From: BB31 sp964582525
Lineage (GTDB): Bacteria; Pseudomonadota; Gammaproteobacteria; Beggiatoales; Beggiatoaceae
Length of the DNA: 64,000 nt
NCBI GenBank assembly: GCA_964582525.1
Contig: CAZOSP010000003.1
Location: 6,902-70,901 of the forward strand
Reading direction: 5' to 3'
Shown: positions 58,978-64,000 of the stretch, piece by piece
How positions within the stretch are numbered: the stretch's first letter is position 1
Layout: each line of letters starts with the position of its first letter
Position numbers and translations under genes: made by a program
The notes under the pieces: model-generated
The model's database searches: none
What the model was told of the DNA's origin: nothing
Seen by the model: the letters and a program-made list of their open reading frames with translations, nothing else

Positions 58978-59340
58978 ATGAGCCAAACACTGTCTATCCA
59001 AGAATTAGAAGCCCTGCTGACCGCTGCCAAACAAGAACAAGCCGAGCAAGCGCGACAAGCTTTTGAAGGGCAACTTAACAAGCTCTTAGACGAAAAAACC
59101 GAAAAAAAATCACCCGCCAAACAACCCAAAGTCATACGTGATTCATTCACCCTACCAGAAAATGACTACGAACTGATTGCTAAAATGCAAGAACGCGCTT
59201 TAGACATGCGTTTATCAACCACCAAAGGCGAAGTGCTACGCGCCGGTTTACATGCCCTAGAGCGTATGAGCAACGAAGAACTTCTAGCCATTCTGCAAAC
59301 TGTCGAAAAACTCAGACCCGGACGGCGCAAGGACTCCTGA
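58978..59340 (+). CDS. Small basic protein coupled to a glycosyltransferase
   Basis: A 120-residue protein. Residues 1-50 form a Gln/Glu/Ala-rich helix, likely a coiled coil. After a Lys-rich linker, residues 50-115 (VIRDSFTLPENDYELIAKMQ, STTKGEVLRAGLHAL) have the strand-helix-helix pattern of ribbon-helix-helix DNA-binding proteins. Its stop and the next start share bases (TGATG), so the glycosyltransferase is translationally coupled to it. It may regulate its own operon. The pairing of a probable DNA-binding protein with a glycosyltransferase is unusual. The fold assignment is tentative. Confidence 0.7.
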   Translation: MSQTLSIQELEALLTAAKQEQAEQARQAFEGQLNKLLDEKTEKKSPAKQPKVIRDSFTLPENDYELIAKMQERALDMRLSTTKGEVLRAGLHALERMSNEELLAILQTVEKLRPGRRKDS

Positions 59341-60329
59341 TGCTTAACACAACATCGTCAGCACATTCAGCAGCGTATTCAGGCAATAGTGAAAACAACC
59401 TTAACCCGCCGCGCCTCAGCGTGGTATTTCTCAATTTTAATCGGCTCGCAGAAACCCGTCACACAGTTGCGCAATTGCGCCGCGTTTTACGCTATCGTCA
59501 AGATGTCGAAGTCATTGCCGTGGATAACGGCTCACAAGACGGTACTGCCGAGTTTTTGCAAACCCAAAGCGATTTTCTGCACTACCTACAAACCCACGCT
59601 AATCTTGGCATCGCGGGCTACAATCAAGGCTTTGCGCAAGCAACCGGCGATTACATCTTGGTATTAGATGACGACTCTTATCCGCACGATGCACAAAGCC
59701 TTGATTTAATGATTGATTATTTGGATGTGAACCCTGAAATTGGGCTGCTTGCCTGTCACATCGAAACCCCAGAGGGCGAAGCTGTAATGACCTGGCATTT
59801 GCCCGAACAAGATAAAGCAGGACATTCGCTGGCTTTTGTCGGCTGCGGTTTTATCATTCGCCGCGACTTATTTGCGCAAATTGGCTGGTATCCGGAAGAC
59901 TTTTTCCTCTATCAAAACGAAATCGAAGTTGCCATCCAGGTGCGCCGTGCGGGTTTTGATATTTATTACCAGCCACAATGCCGCATCGTGCATCGCGGTC
60001 TCCCCGCGGACCGCCCCAACTGGCGGCGCGTGTATTACCCGACCCGCAACACCATCTGGCTACTGCGTCGCTATGCCCGCTTTCCCGCCAGCATTTATCT
60101 CATTCTATCGCGTCTGTTTATTGGTTTTATCCGTGCCATTCAAGGGCATACCTTGAACTGGTATTTCCGCGCTGTCAAAGAAGCCTTCACCAAACCCATC
60201 CAAGCCTGTCAACTTTCACCGCAGTTACGCTATGAGTTAAAACCCTTTTGGCAACAAAACAATCTTTACCACCAAGTTAAGCTCTTCGTTGCGCATAAAC
60301 TGCATAAAACAAAGCCGACAGACCGCTAA
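59340..60329 (+). CDS. Family 2 glycosyltransferase
   Basis: A 329-residue GT2 enzyme, distinct from the tandem pair at 1.8-3.8 kb. Motifs include LSVVFLNFNRLAET, VIAVDNGSQDGTAEFL, NLGIAGYNQGFAQATGDYIL and the metal-binding VLDDDSYP. The acceptor-side FLYQNEIEVAIQVRRAGF and HRGLPADRP resemble rhamnosyltransferase-like members. A hydrophobic helix near residues 255-275 may touch the membrane. Its start overlaps the preceding stop. A broken flippase-like gene lies downstream on the opposite strand. Confidence 0.88.
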   Translation: MLNTTSSAHSAAYSGNSENNLNPPRLSVVFLNFNRLAETRHTVAQLRRVLRYRQDVEVIAVDNGSQDGTAEFLQTQSDFLHYLQTHANLGIAGYNQGFAQATGDYILVLDDDSYPHDAQSLDLMIDYLDVNPEIGLLACHIETPEGEAVMTWHLPEQDKAGHSLAFVGCGFIIRRDLFAQIGWYPEDFFLYQNEIEVAIQVRRAGFDIYYQPQCRIVHRGLPADRPNWRRVYYPTRNTIWLLRRYARFPASIYLILSRLFIGFIRAIQGHTLNWYFRAVKEAFTKPIQACQLSPQLRYELKPFWQQNNLYHQVKLFVAHKLHKTKPTDR

Positions 60330-60537
60330 GGCACTCGCAGTAAAAAAATCCCTTTTTCTTTAATGATTCAGGTCACGCGGTGAGTGCTTTTTGCCGCTGA
60401 CGCAAAACACAGGTCAATTCAACATGGAGCAGTGGCTTTTTTTTGTCTATTCAGTCTATTTTTTGACAGACGAGGAGAAATCCTTTGCGTAACGTCAGTT
60501 AATCAATTGACCAATCCAAGTACTGACAAAATGGCGA
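60330..60537. other. Intergenic stretch between convergent genes
   Basis: About 200 bases without a gene. TTTGCGTAACGTCAGTTAAT near 60485 resembles the right side of the hairpin at 40434. No convincing terminator was found. Confidence 0.4.
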
Positions 60538-60939
60538 TTATTCGTGTCTCAGCCCTTTGCTGGATGGCGAAGGTATTGTCTTACGCATATCGACACCTGC
60601 GATAATTTCGCCATGCAGTGCCATAACTAACAACAGTAGGAAGCCGAATGCCAGCAAATCTTGCATCCAATCCAGCACCGCGCTGCTCATCGCATGTCCC
60701 ATTGCGAGTGGTGAAAAATAGCGCAACACCAGCATCCGCAACACTTCGCCCGCGCGAGCCGGATAAATCAAATTGCCTAAATAGCCAATACTGCCCGCCT
60801 GCCAAAATGCTGCATACAGGCGTAGCGGCTCGCCGACAATAAAGTGCCAACGCAAAGCCCGCCAAGCGATATTAGCCGCGACACAGAGAACCAGCCAAGA
60901 AGGACTGCGCAGTGAAAATTTTCTGGCATACAGCTTGCT
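60538..60939 (-). pseudogene. Fragment of an LPG-synthase-TM/UPF0104 flippase-like membrane protein gene
   Basis: A frame of about 134 residues reads LYARKFSLRSPSWLVLCVAA, WHFIVGEPLRLYAAFWQAGS, GYLGNLIYPARAGEVLRMLV and DWMQDLLAFGFLLLLVMALH. This is the conserved core of lysylphosphatidylglycerol-synthase-type membrane domains, which often accompany glycosyltransferases. The family has 300 or more residues. An in-frame TAG cuts the start, and the last residues (KTIPSPSSKGLRHE) are not family sequence. Both ends are lost. Confidence 0.65.
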
Positions 60940-60989
60940 CTATAGAAAACAGCCGCAGCAACTATTCCTACCTAGTGTGTTGTGGTTAG

Positions 60990-61021
60990 GCACTGTGGGC
61001 GATTGGGCGCGCCCACAGTGC
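60990..61021. repeat. Hairpin CACTGTGGGCG / CGCCCACAGTG
   Basis: Two arms of about 11 bases are inverses around a short GC-rich loop, followed by CGTTTTTG. It lies between the flippase fragment and aceE and may be a terminator or a repeat. Confidence 0.6.
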
Positions 61022-61091
61022 CGTTTTTGTTTTTGAGCGAAAGACATCCAAATCCCCGTAAGATGCGCTTCGTGCCTTACCGCATCCACCC

Positions 61092-61140
61092 TGCTATCTC
61101 CCATCTCCCATCTCCCATCACCCATCACTCATCTCCTATC
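61092..61140. repeat. Heptamer tandem repeat (CCCATCT type)
   Basis: About six consecutive 7-base units, ATCTCCC / ATCACCC / ATCACTC / ATCTCCT, lie about 100 bases before aceE. The unit and length fit a variable tandem repeat. Confidence 0.65.
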
Positions 61141-61177
61141 CGCTAATACATCGCAAGGTCGCTACCTAAAATGCGTG

Positions 61178-61190
61178 AAATACTGTATTT
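61178..61190. promoter_or_regulatory. Palindrome upstream of aceE
   Basis: AAATAC T GTATTT is a perfect 13-base palindrome 45 bases before the aceE start. It could be a repressor operator. It does not match the E. coli PdhR site as I know it. Confidence 0.35.
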
Positions 61191-61234
61191 TAGTACGGAC
61201 TTATTGACCGATTAAGCCTCATGGAGATTTAGAG

Positions 61235-63904
61235 ATGACTTCCAATCTTGACCCGAATATTGACATCGATCCGCAAGAAACCGCCGAATGGCTGGAGGCG
61301 TTGGCTTCCGTGCTAGACAACGAAGGCGCAGAGCGGGCGCATTATCTGCTGGAGCGTTTGATTGATAAAACCCGCCGTTCCGGTGCCTATTTACCGTTTT
61401 CTGCCAACACCGCCTATCTCAACACCATTCCCGTCCATCTGGAGGAAAAATGTCCGGGGGACAATGAATTAGAGTGGAAAATCCGTTCATATATTCGTTG
61501 GAATGCGATGGCGATGGTGGTGCAAGCGAATAAAAAAAGCAGCGAATTGGGCGGACATATTGCCAGTTTTGCCTCAGCCGCAACGCTTTACGATGTCGGT
61601 TTTAACCACTTTTTCCGCGCACCGAATGCCTCACACGGCGGCGATTTGGTGTATTTTCAAGGACATTCCGCACCCGGCATTTATGCCCGCGCTTACATGG
61701 AAGGGCGTTTAAGCGAAAAGCAATTACGCAAATTCCGTCAAGAAGTCGATGGCGGCGGGCTGCCTTCCTATCCGCATCCTTGGCTGATGCCAAATTTTTG
61801 GCAATTTCCCACCGTATCCATGGGTTTAGGTCCGATTCAAGCCATTTACCAAGCGCGTTTTATGAAATATTTAAGCGACCGCAAATTGGTGGACAATGCA
61901 GATCGCAAAGTCTGGGCTTTTATGGGCGATGGCGAAATGGACGAGCCAGAATCGCTGGGGGCGATTTCTCTGGGTGGGCGTGAAAAACTCGACAATCTGG
62001 TGTTTGTGATTAACTGTAATTTGCAACGCTTGGATGGACCCGTGCGCGGCAATGGCAAAATTATTCAAGAATTGGAAGCGGATTTTCGCGGCGCAGGCTG
62101 GAACGTGATTAAAGTCATTTGGGGATCATATTGGGATCCGCTGTTGGCGATGGATCCGCAAGGTTTGTTGCGCAAACGCATGGAAGAAGCCGTTGACGGC
62201 GAATATCAAAATTTCAAAGCCAAAGGCGGAGCCTACACCCGCGACTTCTTTTTTGGCAAATATCCCGAATTAAAACGCATGGTAGCCAACATGAGCGACC
62301 GCGATATTTGGCGTTTGAATCGCGGCGGACATGATCCGCACAAGGTGTATGCCGCATACGCTGCGGCAACCAAACACACAGGGCAGCCCACGGTGATTTT
62401 AGCCAAAACCGTCAAAGGCTACGGCATGGGCATTGCCGGTGAAGGGCAAAACATCACCCATCAACAGAAAAAAATGGGCGAAGAAGCTTTACGCGCCTTC
62501 CGTGATCGTTTCAATATCCCCATTCCCGACGATCAAATCGCCGACGCGCCCTTCTACCGTCCGCCCGAAGACAGCCCGGAAATGCAGTACATGCAGCAGC
62601 GACGCAAAGCTTTAGGCGGCTATCTGCCCGTGCGCAAACGCAGTGCCACGCCGTTACACATTCCCGCCTTAGACAAGATGTTTGCTGCCCAACTGAAAGG
62701 CAGTGGCGACCGCGACATTTCCACAACTATGACATTCGTGCGCATGTTATCCACCATGACCAAAGATAAAGAACTGGGCAAATACATTGTGCCGATAGTG
62801 CCAGACGAAGCACGCACCTTTGGCATGGAAGGTTTATTCCGTCAACTCGGCATCTACTCTTCGGTTGGACAACTTTACGAACCCCAAGACGCGGATCAAG
62901 TGATGTACTACCGCGAAGACAAGAGCGGACAAATTCTCGAAGAAGGCATTAACGAAGCGGGCGCCATGAGTTCTTGGATAGCGGCTGGCACAGCGTACAG
63001 CAATCACGGCGTGAACATGATTCCCTTCTACATTTACTATTCCATGTTCGGCTTCCAACGCATCGGCGATCTCGCCTGGGCAGCGGGCGACATGCAGGCG
63101 CGGGGTTTCTTGCTCGGCGGTACCGCCGGGCGCACCACGCTGGCGGGCGAAGGCTTGCAGCATCAAGACGGACACAGCCATTTACAAGCCGCCACCATTC
63201 CCAACTGCATCAGCTACGACCCGACCTTTTGTTACGAACTCGCCGTGATTATTCACGACGGTATGCGCCGCATGTTCCAAGAACAAGAAAACGTGTTTTA
63301 TTACATCACCGTGATGAACGAAAATTACCCGCATCCCGACATGCCCAAAGGCGCAGAAGAGGGCATTATCCAAGGCATGTACCTGTTCAGCGAAAGCCCC
63401 ACGCAAGGCGAGAAAGTGCAACTGCTGGGTAGCGGCGCGATTTTACGCGAATGTATTGAAGCAGCGACCTTGCTGGCGCGAGATTTCAATGTATCTGCCG
63501 ATGTGTGGAGCGTCACCAGCTTTAACGAATTGCGCCGCAATGGTTTAGACTGCGACCGCTACAACTTGCTGCACCCCGAAGCCGCAGCGCGTGTGCCTTA
63601 TGTAGCGCAAGCTCTGAGCGCGTGCAAAGGTCCCAAAATCGCCGCCACCGACTACATCAAAACCTACGCTGATCAAATTCGCAACTGGGTGCCTGGCACC
63701 TATTGCGTGTTAGGCACAGACGGCTTTGGGCGCAGCGACACGCGCAAAAATCTGCGCCGTTTCTTTGAAGTGGATCGTTATTACATTGCGGTTGCTGCGC
63801 TGAAAGGTTTGGCAGACGAAGGCAAAATCCCCGCCGCCAAAGTACAAGAAGCGATTACGGCTTATGCGATTGATGTCAACAAGCCCAATCCGCTGACGGT
63901 GTAA
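61235..63904 (+). CDS. aceE: Pyruvate dehydrogenase E1 component (homodimeric)
   Basis: An 889-residue E1 that decarboxylates pyruvate with thiamine pyrophosphate and passes the acetyl group to lipoyl E2. The cofactor motif runs from GDGEMDEPES to the Asn of NCNLQRLDGPVRGN. FYIYYSMFGFQRIGDLAWAA (first 20 residues) and TAGRTTLAGEGLQHQDGHSH mark the second half of the active site. Length matches E. coli AceE (887). GGAG lies 8 bases before the ATG. The gene ends 96 bases before the window edge. aceF and lpd are not seen and may lie beyond. ThiL, encoded at 45.4 kb, makes its cofactor. Confidence 0.97.
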   Translation: MTSNLDPNIDIDPQETAEWLEALASVLDNEGAERAHYLLERLIDKTRRSGAYLPFSANTAYLNTIPVHLEEKCPGDNELEWKIRSYIRWNAMAMVVQANKKSSELGGHIASFASAATLYDVGFNHFFRAPNASHGGDLVYFQGHSAPGIYARAYMEGRLSEKQLRKFRQEVDGGGLPSYPHPWLMPNFWQFPTVSMGLGPIQAIYQARFMKYLSDRKLVDNADRKVWAFMGDGEMDEPESLGAISLGGREKLDNLVFVINCNLQRLDGPVRGNGKIIQELEADFRGAGWNVIKVIWGSYWDPLLAMDPQGLLRKRMEEAVDGEYQNFKAKGGAYTRDFFFGKYPELKRMVANMSDRDIWRLNRGGHDPHKVYAAYAAATKHTGQPTVILAKTVKGYGMGIAGEGQNITHQQKKMGEEALRAFRDRFNIPIPDDQIADAPFYRPPEDSPEMQYMQQRRKALGGYLPVRKRSATPLHIPALDKMFAAQLKGSGDRDISTTMTFVRMLSTMTKDKELGKYIVPIVPDEARTFGMEGLFRQLGIYSSVGQLYEPQDADQVMYYREDKSGQILEEGINEAGAMSSWIAAGTAYSNHGVNMIPFYIYYSMFGFQRIGDLAWAAGDMQARGFLLGGTAGRTTLAGEGLQHQDGHSHLQAATIPNCISYDPTFCYELAVIIHDGMRRMFQEQENVFYYITVMNENYPHPDMPKGAEEGIIQGMYLFSESPTQGEKVQLLGSGAILRECIEAATLLARDFNVSADVWSVTSFNELRRNGLDCDRYNLLHPEAAARVPYVAQALSACKGPKIAATDYIKTYADQIRNWVPGTYCVLGTDGFGRSDTRKNLRRFFEVDRYYIAVAALKGLADEGKIPAAKVQEAITAYAIDVNKPNPLTV

Positions 63905-63923
63905 GCCGCGCTAACAAGATCGC

Positions 63924-64000
63924 CTGAAGGCTTAACCCGAAATGTAGGGCGGATTAAGCGAAGCGTATCCGCCATGCCCTGAAGGCTTAACCCGAAATGT
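63924..64000. repeat. Direct repeat with hairpin after aceE (cut by window edge)
   Basis: CCTGAAGGCTTAACCCGAAATGT occurs at about 63925-63947 and again at 63978-64000 (23 bases, described here in two pieces: CCTGAAGGCTTAA and CCCGAAATGT). Between them GGCGGAT...ATCCGCC forms a hairpin around TAAGCGAAGCGT. The second copy runs to the window end, so a tandem array may continue. Confidence 0.7.

Overview
The window reads as chromosomal DNA of a gammaproteobacterium. The evidence is a complete F1Fo ATP synthase operon in the order I-B-E-F-H-A-G-D-C, a homodimeric AceE-type pyruvate dehydrogenase, a long single-chain PurL, a Wsp-type chemoreceptor, YrfG, ThiL and ActP. GC content is moderate and intergenic regions are crowded with small palindromic repeats. 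That combination recalls filamentous or large sulfur-oxidising gammaproteobacteria (Thiotrichales-like), but this is inference and I cannot name a genus.

Layout. 1-1109: the start of a membrane sensor with a periplasmic Cache domain, cut by the window edge. 1.7-4.6 kb: two tandem paralogous family 2 glycosyltransferases overlapping a polysaccharide deacetylase, followed by aroE. 5.6-12.8 kb: the atp operon on the minus strand with its own promoter, preceded by rsmG. 13.8-18.2 kb: a broken ExeA-type ATPase and a full TamB. 18.3-20.3 kb: an AT-rich ATPase plus HNH pair that matches the Septu (PtuA/PtuB) anti-phage system. 20.4-25.9 kb: a WspA-like chemoreceptor, a YoeB-type toxin with its partner, and a TonB-dependent receptor. 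25.9-26.5 kb: decayed remnants of a nucleotide-sugar dehydrogenase and an Rpn/DUF4351 gene. 26.9-27.4 kb: a small two-gene operon with a ribbon-helix-helix-like protein behind two palindromes. 27.6-33.7 kb: purL, then the acetate uptake pair yjcH-actP. 34.0-37.0 kb: a small membrane protein and an AT-rich cassette (XRE regulator, two exported proteins, TPR lipoprotein). 37.3-41.2 kb: PPK2, a REC-GGDEF cyclase, a REC-histidine kinase and yrfG. 41.3-52.8 kb: a transposase fragment, a ten-PAS protein with no output domain, thiL, ggt, a LysM lipoprotein, a TPR protein and a second PAS-only protein. 52.9-57.6 kb: an AAA-ATPase/PD-(D/E)XK protein, remnants of a second ATPase, and recQ. 57.8-60.9 kb: an exported protein, a small gene coupled to a third glycosyltransferase, and a broken flippase-like gene. 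61.2-63.9 kb: aceE.

The most unusual property is the behaviour of the palindromic repeats. Several families recur between genes, and two copies lie in frame inside coding sequences. One is a 78-base, three-hairpin element inside tamB. The other is a palindromic insert flanked by a 9-base duplication inside the signal-peptide region of the TonB receptor. A degraded copy sits at the point where the ExeA-like gene is broken. This suggests small non-autonomous elements that can add peptide segments to proteins, in the manner of Rickettsia palindromic elements.

Signalling is prominent. Surface sensing (WspA-like), c-di-GMP synthesis (REC-GGDEF), two PAS-only scaffolds and the Cache sensor, together with three glycosyltransferases, a deacetylase and PPK2, fit a surface-associated lifestyle with regulated envelope polysaccharides. 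That functional link is inference. Known or likely defence and selfish genes (Septu, YoeB pair, AAA/PD-(D/E)XK) are scattered rather than clustered.
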